DNA from: Dicaeum eximium
Taxonomy: Eukaryota > Chordata > Aves > Passeriformes > Dicaeidae
Assembly (NCBI GenBank): GCA_013396995.1
Contig: VWZP01005850.1
Location: 435,323-499,322, forward strand
Length of the DNA: 64,000 nt
Direction: 5' to 3'
Position numbers and translations under genes: made by a program
Shown here: positions 50,247 to 59,260 of the stretch, piece by piece
Position numbering within the stretch: the stretch's first letter is position 1
Layout: the number at the start of each line of letters is the position of its first letter
Notes under the pieces: model-generated
The model's input: only the letters and a program-made list of their open reading frames with translations
Databases searched by the model: none
Told to the model about the DNA's origin: nothing

Positions 50247-51983
50247 AAAAATGCAGAAAATCTATTGATGCTGGGGAATTCTATGCTTTCCATCTCTCTG
50301 AACTCTGTCTTAATTTACAGAAACCCCAGACTTAGGTACTGAGGGATGGCCTCTGCCCTGAATCACAAAAAGTCTGTAATCTCCCCACTGTTACTAGACC
50401 ACAAAAGGGACAGTGCCTATTTTAGGAACAAGTAGATGTCAGAAAAGGAGAAAATTCAAAAGGAATATTTTTTAAGTTTTGCAAAGCAAAACTGATAAGT
50501 ACAGCACAAAAGACACAAGATTTTAAAAGGTGTCTTAAAGACATTAAACTATGAAAGGTTCATAACAGAAATTAAAAGGCTTTGAAGTTCCTATGCTTAA
50601 GGGCATTTGGAAAAGGGAGCATTAAACCCAGACACCCAGGAGGAGCCGAGGTCTAGCTCAGAGAGTGCTGGTTGCCAGAAGATAGGAGATGGATTATTTC
50701 AGGTTTCTAAATTCTCTGTTTGCCCTGTTTCTGACACTCCTTTTCCAAACACCTGCTGCAGCCCATTGGCAGAGTTTTCTCGAGGCCTCTGTTTCAGCCC
50801 CTCTGCATTTTCTGATGGAGGAAATGGAATGAAATATTTTACACTTGAGATCCAAAAAGCCAGTTACCAGGCTTTTCATCCTGCTCTTTTTTTACTCGGT
50901 GGCTTGTGAGTATAAATGCCATCAGACTTTTAGAGCCCATTCTCAAGGCGAGGCTCTCCTTTGCACTGAATTTCTCCATGACTGTATTCCAGAGGGGGCC
51001 AGATTCTCTCTTGTATGAAAGAAGCAGCCTGCTCTGGATACAAGCCTCTCACTTTCCCCTTACTCCCACTCTTATGCCTTCCTGACCTGAAGTGAAGCAG
51101 GTTTTCTTCAGAATGGTAACAACTGATTCATTTAAACAAAAAGAGCCCAATTCCATAATTCTATAGCCAAACTTCTGTAGCCCAAATCTGACTTGTATTT
51201 TTGCACTTAAATGTCAGGCAAGGCACGAAGCCTCTGAATGAGCAGTTAGTGTGTTTGCATTCTGCCTTGACTTGTCCCCATTTCTCATACAGAGGCACTG
51301 TGTGTTTCATATGTCCTGTCCCTCAGACCCTGCTGCTGTTCTTTTTCTTTTTTCCCTCCATTTCTATCCCCTTGGAAATCTCAAATTCAAGGTTGAAGGA
51401 GACTGGGAGCCAACTTCAGCTCTCAGGGTTAAATCTGGGAATCATTGCCCTAGCTTCAAATTTATGCTGGTGCAGTGAAGATGAGAATTTAGCTTTCTGT
51501 ACTGTTGTCAACAGGGGGAAAATAGAGGCTGTATCCATGGAAACCATCCTGCTGCAATAGCGGGTAAAGCAGCAAATCAATTTCTTCAGTTTTAAAATGA
51601 AACACATTATAGTCCATCTGGCATTTAAGAGATTATCCATGCTGATAACTGTGTGGAAAAACCCTCCTCTAGCAAGTACACTGGCAAGAACATTTCTTCC
51701 TCCTGACAGAATTCTGATTTTGGGTAGAATGAGCACTGATGACAAAGTACCATGAAGACAGTGTAGTGAGACAGAGCCAAGTCCAGAAGCAACAGCGTTT
51801 AATGAAGGAGAAAATAGTTTAATTTAGCATTTAGCCCAAGTATCTGGGCACATGGTGACTAACATTCAAATGTATTAGCAAAGGCAGTGACCTGTCACCT
51901 CTGTCTCCCTGCTCTTTGCTTCTGTGGTACCACGTGTGACAAACACAAGGTTTGTACCTTGTGATGTATTTGTCTGAACAGGA

Positions 51984-52007
51984 GTGTGTGTGTGTGTGTG
52001 TGTGTGG
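51984..52007 (+). repeat. (GT)n microsatellite
   Basis: About twelve uninterrupted GT units. Confidence 0.97.
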
Positions 52008-55000
52008 CTGGTGGGCTGTCAGATGAGATTCCAACATCCACTGCAACATGGCCTGGGTAAGTGACTTTATACAGGTGTGTATTTCAGAGCCAGAGGCATT
52101 TCCAGTGCAGAAAATGTGCTGGCTGTCTCTGTGCTGTATTCTTGTTACATAGCATCATGTGCAGCTTGAGAGAACATCCCTTTACTATGCCATGGAGGGA
52201 GCGTGGAAATAGGAGGATTTCTTACACCAGCCTTCAAAAGCTACCATAGACTTTTCCTGCTGTGTGCACAGAGGTTCTGCTCTTATTTTTTCACCTGTTA
52301 AGGTATCTCTCTGACCATTTTGAGAAATAATACCCTACTTGAGCAGAAAACTGCCTATACACAGATGAGCTTTTCGTTCGGTTTTTCTTTTTATCAAATC
52401 CAAATATTGCAGTCTGCTTTCCTCTATGCTTATCAGATAGAGAAATTATCTGTCTGGGAGAAATACAACCTTTTTTAAGAGAGAGGGAGTGAAGTTGAAC
52501 CAGGAGGGAATAAAAAGCATTACAGAAATTTCCTAGATGGTGAGTAGCCCTTCAGCTGGTGAGGATCAGATACACATTCCTCTGTCACTTTGCAGTGCCT
52601 AGCCTGTATTTTATCTGCTTCTGAATCTCAGTTCCTTGATAACAGCAATCAAATACGCAATACTGTCTTCTTTTATCTACATCTGCCCTATCTATGATAG
52701 CAATCCCTGTTTGATTGACAGTTATGTATTTTTTCCTGACCTGAGGGCAAGCTTATTGCAATGCACTCCTTTCAGGGCCATCACTGAAACACATCTTCAA
52801 CTGGTGCATAATGTGGCAGCTCAGCATTTGAATGAAGTGAGCACATATTGTTGGGGGCACAAGAGGTTTTGTTGCTCTGCCACATCTACCAGTTAATGGA
52901 AGATGCAGTTCAAACCCCATTAAGTGGTAGAAATGGCTCAGTGGTCCCAAATGCTGCTGTTTGCAGAGAGTGTTTTGTTCTGCATGTGTTCAATTGCTGT
53001 GACATCCAGTGTTGTCTGCTTGGTCAGTTCCAGGGGTTTTAAGAGTCAGGAAAAGACCTCCCAATGCACTGCTTGAGGACTGTGCTTCCTTTCTCAAGAT
53101 GAAGTTTCCTGATAAAAAACGTAGATGAAAATCACAGACTCCTGCAGCTTGTTTTCTATATCCATGAATGTACAGATCTAGGAATCCTCTCTGTACTCAG
53201 GGGTTGGAGTGCATTCACTGCCTAAGTCCTAACCTTTAGATACTGAAGAATGAAAATGATACTTTTCATTGCATTTTTTTATCCATAATTTCCACTTTCT
53301 ACGTAAGCCTTCCATGCTCCCATGTGAGGATGCCTGGGGTTCAGATACAAGGCATTTTCAGATTTCTCTCTAAAAGGCCAGGGAAGGAAGAAATAGAAGA
53401 AGAGCTGTGACTGGTATTTCTTGTACCATTCTTTATCACAGTCCTGTGTCTGTGCTCATCAGGGTAGCCCTGAAAGCCCAAGAGACCAGGCATGGCCCGG
53501 GGGAACCCTGCACACCATTTGGAGCAGAGAGATTGGGCTTGTTTGTCGCTGTGGGTCCTGGGATAGGTTGAGGTGAGCTGACAAAACCTGGAGATTTTAA
53601 TGGCTTTCGATAAGAGCTTTTCCTCTGCCCTGCAACAAATGGCAAAAAAGGAAACCTTCTTCCCACCTCCTGGGAGTCCATGGCAGGACCAGGGGCTGCA
53701 TTTGTTCTAGGGACAAAGCAGGATCCACCTCTGGATCTGTCACTTGTCTCCCAGCTCCCAGGTGTGGCATTTCAGAGCGTTCTTTGTGTCTAAGCTCTGG
53801 CAGGTTGCACAGTCATGGCCAGCGTAGGAGTGTTTCTCAGTGCTGTCTGTCTCCATGGATTCAGAGGTGACATCATGTTTGTACACTGCCTCTCTTGCAC
53901 TGCCACCCCCACGACTGAGGCAAAGCTCCTGAGTCATCTTCACAAAGATTTAAAATTTCCAGGAAACCTGTAGGCCATCTGTTTATGTGGGCAGGCAAGA
54001 AAATATCGGGTAGGAAAACTCAGTCACGCACCAGTGTTTGTATCTGTCCCCACAGGCAGTTCTTTTAAATGATATTTTAACTACTGTCTAAATTCTTTTT
54101 CTGTAAAAAAATTGTAATGAACAGCAACCTTGCTGTTAAATGATTCCTTAAAATGAGCCCAGTCCTCAAAGTCACTTTATGAATATGTAAATCCCATCTA
54201 TATTCTAAAATTGTATTCATTTTACTGTTTGAGAAACCTTTATCAAAAATCAGCAGTTCCCTCTTGGGAAAAAAAGCTTGAATTTTCTTTTCTCTGGGAC
54301 TCAGGTGAAAGGGTGACCTGGTCACATTCCTGCCATGGCAGGTATTATCAGTGCTGGCATGTGGTGGCACACAGCAGCTGCCACTTGATACAATGCAAAG
54401 AATGTGCCCCAGGTCCAGTAGTCTACTTGTGTTACATCTTGTTCAGTGTAAAGATACAGTCTGATACCACTCCTGACAGTCACACAGGTCCCTTCTCTGT
54501 TTCTATCATTCTACCCCTCAAAATTAGAATCTCTTTGCATTCCTAGCCTGCAAAGGCAGGGATATTCCTAGCAGTACCCTGTGGATTCATGTTCACAGCA
54601 AAATAAAAATATCAGGCCAATGCATACACTGACCTGTTCTTCTAACCCCAAGAAGCTGTGCCTAGTCCTGGTTCCATACATATTCTAGCTGTAAGCACAA
54701 ACCTTGCATCATCTGTACTCAGTTTATCATTCAGAAATATCTAAAAGAGATGAGTAGTTCTAAGGACTATGGTGTGTCCTTGGATGGCAAGTTCTGCTAA
54801 AAATTCTGGTGACACAAGAAGGTGAGTTGCTAATCAGCAGAACCACCGCAAATGCAGCTTTGTTTACAACAAAAATGGAAAAAACTCAAGACCACTTATT
54901 TCAGTTGAGAAAGAACTAACTTACTGTTGAACAGATTATAACTAAACAATGTGTGTGTTAAGGGTATGGAAGACTGACAACCTCTGGCCCTTAACTTCAT

Positions 55001-55464
55001 GCAGACCCCTGAAAAATATCCCTCTGTAATGGGAGACTTGCTAGTGGGCAAGGTCATTTTCACAGGACATAAATAGAAAAGCGGGTGGCTGGATCTACCC
55101 AGACTTGAAAATGAAGGGTGTTCTTGCCTCACACAGAGAAACGCTGTCCTTTTTTGTTTGTGCTGCTTGGGAAGCCTTTAGAGATGACCAGAAAGCAGTC
55201 ACACTGCTGTGAGCAGCAAGAGCCAGAGAAACGTTGTGTTCCCTGTATCCTTCTGTTCAATGATGAGCTGTTCCTTAATTCTCTGTCCTGGCCCTTGCTG
55301 CAGCCTCCTCTTTGGCTTCCACCACCTCCAAACGGGCCCTCTCAGAGACAGAGCCCAGCCAATCTGTGGGATTTGGCAGGACACATGACAGAGAATTTAC
55401 CCAAGTTTCATGCTTCCACAACAAATTCCTCTCAGCAGCTGGGCCAGAGGATTTCTCAGCTGCC

Positions 55465-55508
55465 ACAGAGTTAGAACTTTCTGTACACAGAGTTAGAACT
55501 TTCTGTAC
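55465..55508 (+). repeat. Perfect 22-bp tandem duplication
   Basis: A 22-base unit starting ACAGAGTTAG and ending CTTTCTGTAC occurs twice head to tail (55465-55486 and 55487-55508) without mismatch. It lies 0.7 kb beyond the AMER3 stop. Confidence 0.97.
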
Positions 55509-55640
55509 AGATAAGCCTGCTCTGGCCTAAAGCCTTGTGTGACAGGCAAACCTTAACCAGCACAACTGCTGTGTACTTAATCCATTTCTGGTTTGCAGCA
55601 AAGGTGTTTCTTACCCTATGCCAGCTGAATGATGCCTTGA

Positions 55641-55708
55641 TGATGACCTGAATGTGACCTTAATGATGACCTGAATGTCACCCTAATGATGCCACCTGTG
55701 TTACACAG
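55641..55708 (+). repeat. 23-bp tandem repeat running into a 25-bp copy of AMER3 coding sequence
   Basis: Two 23-base units starting TGATGACCTGAATGT (55641-55663 and 55664-55686, three mismatches) are followed by a partial third. The third runs into a 25-base stretch (55684-55708) that is identical to 56855-56879 inside the AMER3 coding region, in the same orientation. Confidence 0.9.
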
Positions 55709-56206
55709 GAGAGATTCTGGCTCTCTCTATGCTATGGAAGTGTGGCTGAAAGATTTTCAAATGCTTGAGGTGCAGCACAGACCTTGTAATCCCTCTCTTG
55801 AGAAGCCTGTCAAACCTTGCATATGGAGAATGCCTTGGCTTCAGCTCTTGCTCTGCCACAGCACAGTTTGGCCAGAGAGAAACTGCACCTTCTGAAGAAA
55901 CACTTCAGGTTTGGAAGAAGAAGGACCATCCTTTTGGTGCACTAAGGAGCACCAGCACAGCACTGTGGCCTTTCCCTTGTGCTTGAGAGCACCCCATATG
56001 TATGTACCTGCAAGACAGGGCACGTCTGCACTGTGATTTCACACTGCAGATCCTGCCTTTCTCATGTGACCCCTGCATAAATGACAGACCCTGAATCCCT
56101 CAGCCTCCACTGCTGTTGTGTCCCCCTGTGAAAAGGGAACGGATTGAATTGTTTCACATTTAATTTCACCCTTTTGCAAAGCACTCACCTTCTCCATGCA
56201 GGTGTG
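55709..56206. other. AMER3 3' flank
   Basis: Non-coding sequence directly after the AMER3 stop in the sense of the gene. It presumably includes AMER3 3' UTR. A possible ATTAAA poly(A) hexamer on the minus strand (56164-56159) lies only about 43 bases past the stop, and no AATAAA on the minus strand was seen in the first 2 kb. The true 3' end cannot be fixed from sequence. Confidence 0.4.
56179..56189 (-). promoter_or_regulatory. Consensus splice-donor-like site just after the AMER3 stop
   Basis: About 20 bases past the AMER3 stop codon the minus strand reads GAGAAG|GTGAGTGC, a near-perfect donor with its GT at 56185-56184. If used, it would make the coding exon non-terminal, with a spliced 3' UTR or a read-through transcript towards lower coordinates. 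Only the sequence match is seen; use of the site is untested. Confidence 0.3.
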
Positions 56207-59200
56207 TCACTGGTGGCTCCTGGCTGTCACTGCTGTATCCCGGGCCACTGCCTCTAGGAGAGGGGACAGAGCAGTCCCTGCAGTCAGGCCATGGCAGGGG
56301 CTCTCTGCACAGTTCCAGGGCCCTGGGCTGCACTGCTGGGCCTCCTCAGGCTGCAGCGAGTCAGACAGACAGCCAGCCCTGCTGTGAGAGCCCTGTGACA
56401 AGGTACCCCCTATGTCTGGGCAGACAGAGTTAAAGAGAGGTAAAAATGTTGGTCTACTAAGAGATGTCTCAGGGCCAGAGTCACTTGGACTGAGACCAAA
56501 GTCCTTTAAATAGGAGAGTGCTTGATTATTCAGCTGGGCATATTCAAAATTTTCAAAGCAATTTATCTTGCTTTGAGTAACCTCATCTAGGATTTTTGCT
56601 CTACTTTTCTGATCTTCAGAGCAAATTTGCCCCCCATTTTGCTTCAAATTATACAGACTGCTAGATTGCAAACTTGTCTCATAGTTGTATTGGTTTGTGC
56701 TAGGAATACTGGGATATTCTGGAATTTGAGCAATGCAGCTGCATTCATTTTGCAACAATAATTTGTTTTTGTACTGAGACATCTTACGAATGATACTGTT
56801 CATTTCATTCCCGATGTATTTGTCTTCCAGGTGCTTGTTTTCATAGCTGATTTTTAATGATGCCACCTGTGTTACACAGTGCTCTAAGAGCTGCACTATG
56901 TTACTGCTGCTCTCTGTTGGTGTGGGGCTCACGTAGCTCTGGAAGTGATTGAGGGTTAGAGGCTGAGGTGGTTTCTCACAGGAAATAGAGAGAGAGTGAT
57001 ACACTGGTTTAGTTCTGTCTTCCCTCTCAAGGGGATCTCGGAGTGAGGTCGCAGCAGTCTTGTAGGAGTAACACGATTCTACCTCGTGATTATCATCTAA
57101 CAAAGGATTTTCAGAGCTCTGGGAGCCACTCTCCCTGTTCAGCTTTTCTGGCAGTGGGTTTTTATCTCTGGATGTCTCACATCCCAGTGAAATTGCTACC
57201 TTCTCATTCTCAGTTGAAGATGTCTGCAGATTGTTAGCCTGTGATTGTGGTGCATAACTTGATGATTTGGTGGTTTCCACAGTCCTAGGCACTGTAGGTA
57301 AGTCATTCTGGTGACTCCCTTCTCTTCCTTGGAAATCCAGATCAGATGTGTTCAGGCAGGAGTCTAGGCTGTGGTCTCTTGCAGCAATGTTTACTGAAGA
57401 GGCCTGAGTTGCATGTTTGCTTTCCTCCAAAGGCACACATACATTAAATGTTTTGGATTCATCTTTGCCTGGTGTCTCCTGCTGAGCTTCTGTGCTCCCT
57501 TTCTGCTCTGGACTGTGACTGGGCAGGATCAATGAATCATTAGACTTTTCTGGCTGTGGTTGAGGACTCTGAAGAGAGTCAGGGGAGGAGATGAGTCCCG
57601 AGTGTTTTCGTAGCCAGTTTATTATCCCCATGGTCAGTGAGAGCTCAGTATCACAGAGCTTTAGCAAACATTCTTTGCCTTTCCATGTGCTGTGGAAAAA
57701 ACCCTGGCTAATGATGTCTAGGGTTGGTTGGGAAGCCATGTTCTCCTCAGCTCCAACATGAAAGCTGTAAATGGACAAAGGGATTTCAATGGCTTGCTCT
57801 GAAACACTTTCAGAGGCACACAAGTCATCATCAAGGATAGGGCTTACTTTGACTTCATTGGGGTCATAGAAGAGCTCATAAAGGGCATCTCCACTGTAGC
57901 TGTCTCTTGGAAATCTACCTGGGACACCAGGGGTCTGAGCTTCCTTCAGTTCATCATCTTGTCCAGGAGAGAATGAATCATAGTAGCCTTCATCACTCGT
58001 GGATGTGGATTCCTGGTTTTCACTTTTGGGTGTTTCTGTTTCTGTGGAGCTGTCTTTGGAATTGTCTCCTTCTTTATCAGGGGACACTTGGGGGTCTGTG
58101 ATTGGCACGGCAGCCTGACTTCTATCCTTTTCTGTGTCAGAATCAGGTATCTTCAGTAACTTCTTTTCAAACAGAGCACTCTGATGCAGCCTTACTGATT
58201 TGTTGATGTTGTCCCAAAACTTTGCAAATTCCACTGTCTCGTTCTGGCCAGGAGAGGCCAGCTGCTCCACCCCACCTTGGAAGGAGCCCATGCCAGGGCT
58301 GTCTTTGTGCTTGCTTCGCCTCAGCAGAAGGTCTTTGCTGTTCTCCAGCTCCAGGTGAGCAGAGCTCTCATCAGCAAAGATTTCCCCACAGCCAGTGAGG
58401 GAGTCAAAGCTCTTCAAGGAGGCAACATCTTCACACAGGGCATTGCAGTAGTCGTAGGAGGAATCAGACTGCAGTTCACTGTCTGAGCAGTCCTGTGACA
58501 AGCAATCAGCTGCACAAGTTTCTCCAGTTTTAAAAAGATACTTTGCAAGACGTCCAGACAGCTCATTCTTGCAGCCTGGAGAGGACAGGTTCTTGTCTTT
58601 CTCCACCAGAAATGAGAAGCTGTCTGGTTTATTTTTTCTTATATGAAATATATCTCGGAGCCCTTTCTTAGATCTCTTGAGGGAAATTCTCTTCCTGGGA
58701 ATGGTTTTTGCAACAGCTGGTACAAAAGGCATCTGTGGCACAAAGTTCCTGTAATCAATCATCTGACTGCTGCAGGCAGACTGGCTGGGGCTGACCACAC
58801 ACTCCTTCTTACTGCTGGAGCTGGACATCCCTGAAAAGCTGATGCTATTTACAAGTCGGCCCTTGCCCTTTCCACAAAAGCCCTCCTCACAAGCCCTGCT
58901 GCTGGGGCTGCAGTGCTCTGTTTTGTCTGCCTCAGCAACGCACTCATGGGTTTTACTCTTCCTTACAAGCTTGTAGGAGGAGCCAGATGATTTTTCCAGG
59001 TTGTGGCCGCCAGCTCCATTCCTTGCTGCTCTGGTAGAAAATCTGTAGTTCTTGTGTGTGGCCAAACATGCCAGCTGGACTTCGGCCACACTTTGGTTTC
59101 CCTCCAGAGCTGCCTTTTTGTCTTTGCCCATCTCATCCTTGTTGGTAGGAGCTGCATGCACTGGTGGCACTTTCTCCTGTTGCACACTGGATTTTATGAA

Positions 59201-59224
59201 GGTCTTTCCTCTCTTGAGCTCCAT
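56207..59224 (-). CDS. AMER3: AMER3, APC membrane recruitment protein 3 (intact, 1005 aa)
   Basis: A single 1005-codon reading frame opens at ATG 59224 and stops with TGA at 56209-56207. AMER proteins bind the armadillo repeats of APC and act in Wnt/beta-catenin signalling at membrane and cytoskeleton; AMER3 is the neural-enriched member and has been reported as a positive Wnt regulator. Visible family blocks, in order: N-terminal MELKRGKTFIKSS (1-13); MIDYRNFVPQMPFVPAVAK (155-173) followed by a basic stretch RKRISLKRSKKGLRDIF (177-193); SFDSLTGCGEIFADES (272-287); VEQLASPGQNE (319-329) with FWDNINKSVR; TSDEGYYDSFSPG (409-421); DSYSGDALYELF (441-452); SFHVGAEEN (487-495); WKGKECLLKLCDTEL (514-528). 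The second half is low-complexity and Ser/Gln/Asn-rich apart from a short conserved CVTQVASLKIS (783-793). The start is supported by an A at -3, a G at +4 and an in-frame upstream stop. At 1005 aa it is longer than mammalian AMER3 as I recall it (about 860 aa). No frameshift or internal stop is present. Identification is by recognition of family blocks, not by a search. Confidence 0.97.
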   Translation of the reverse strand: MELKRGKTFIKSSVQQEKVPPVHAAPTNKDEMGKDKKAALEGNQSVAEVQLACLATHKNYRFSTRAARNGAGGHNLEKSSGSSYKLVRKSKTHECVAEADKTEHCSPSSRACEEGFCGKGKGRLVNSISFSGMSSSSSKKECVVSPSQSACSSQMIDYRNFVPQMPFVPAVAKTIPRKRISLKRSKKGLRDIFHIRKNKPDSFSFLVEKDKNLSSPGCKNELSGRLAKYLFKTGETCAADCLSQDCSDSELQSDSSYDYCNALCEDVASLKSFDSLTGCGEIFADESSAHLELENSKDLLLRRSKHKDSPGMGSFQGGVEQLASPGQNETVEFAKFWDNINKSVRLHQSALFEKKLLKIPDSDTEKDRSQAAVPITDPQVSPDKEGDNSKDSSTETETPKSENQESTSTSDEGYYDSFSPGQDDELKEAQTPGVPGRFPRDSYSGDALYELFYDPNEVKVSPILDDDLCASESVSEQAIEIPLSIYSFHVGAEENMASQPTLDIISQGFFHSTWKGKECLLKLCDTELSLTMGIINWLRKHSGLISSPDSLQSPQPQPEKSNDSLILPSHSPEQKGSTEAQQETPGKDESKTFNVCVPLEESKHATQASSVNIAARDHSLDSCLNTSDLDFQGREGSHQNDLPTVPRTVETTKSSSYAPQSQANNLQTSSTENEKVAISLGCETSRDKNPLPEKLNRESGSQSSENPLLDDNHEVESCYSYKTAATSLRDPLEREDRTKPVYHSLSISCEKPPQPLTLNHFQSYVSPTPTESSSNIVQLLEHCVTQVASLKISYENKHLEDKYIGNEMNSIIRKMSQYKNKLLLQNECSCIAQIPEYPSIPSTNQYNYETSLQSSSLYNLKQNGGQICSEDQKSRAKILDEVTQSKINCFENFEYAQLNNQALSYLKDFGLSPSDSGPETSLSRPTFLPLFNSVCPDIGGTLSQGSHSRAGCLSDSLQPEEAQQCSPGPWNCAESPCHGLTAGTALSPLLEAVARDTAVTARSHQ

Positions 59225-59245
59225 ACTGCTTCTTCACATCTGTTT
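59225..59245 (-). promoter_or_regulatory. AMER3: AMER3 5' leader segment with start-stop uORF
   Basis: The 21 bases before the AMER3 ATG form the start of the coding exon. They contain an upstream ATG followed at once by TGA (bases 59239-59234), that is, a minimal uORF with no elongation. It is in frame with the main start, and 9 bases separate its stop from the main ATG. The uORF start has a poor context (C at -3, T at +4) while the main start has a good one (A at -3, G at +4), so leaky scanning would be expected. In other genes start-stop elements can stall ribosomes and lower translation; here that role is inferred. Confidence 0.75.
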
Positions 59246-59260
59246 CTGTAAAGAAAGCAG
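59246..59260 (-). promoter_or_regulatory. AMER3: Splice acceptor of the AMER3 coding exon
   Basis: On the minus strand a pyrimidine-rich run CTTTCTTTACAG ends with AG at 59247-59246, immediately before the 21-base leader. AMER-family coding regions are typically carried on one large exon behind a small non-coding first exon, so an acceptor here fits the known gene structure. The matching donor and first exon were not identified in 59.3-64 kb. Confidence 0.75.

Larger units (their letters stand above)
48486..55464. other. Non-coding sequence, no gene recognised
   Basis: Short family-less frames. It contains a perfect 24-bp tandem duplication (49485-49532), a long G/T-rich tract (50124-50246) and a (GT)n microsatellite (51984-52007). 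It lies downstream of AMER3 in the gene's sense. A short coiled-coil-like minus-strand frame at 55199-55466 is described among the findings. Confidence 0.55.

Noticed and set aside
1..56000. ARHGEF4 exons expected by synteny
   Set aside because: No SH3, DH or PH peptide was recognised in any frame; calling the gene from synteny alone is not supportable.
56159..56164. ATTAAA as AMER3 poly(A) signal
   Set aside because: It would give a 3' UTR of only about 60 bases, and the hexamer is common in AT-rich DNA; kept only as a remark.
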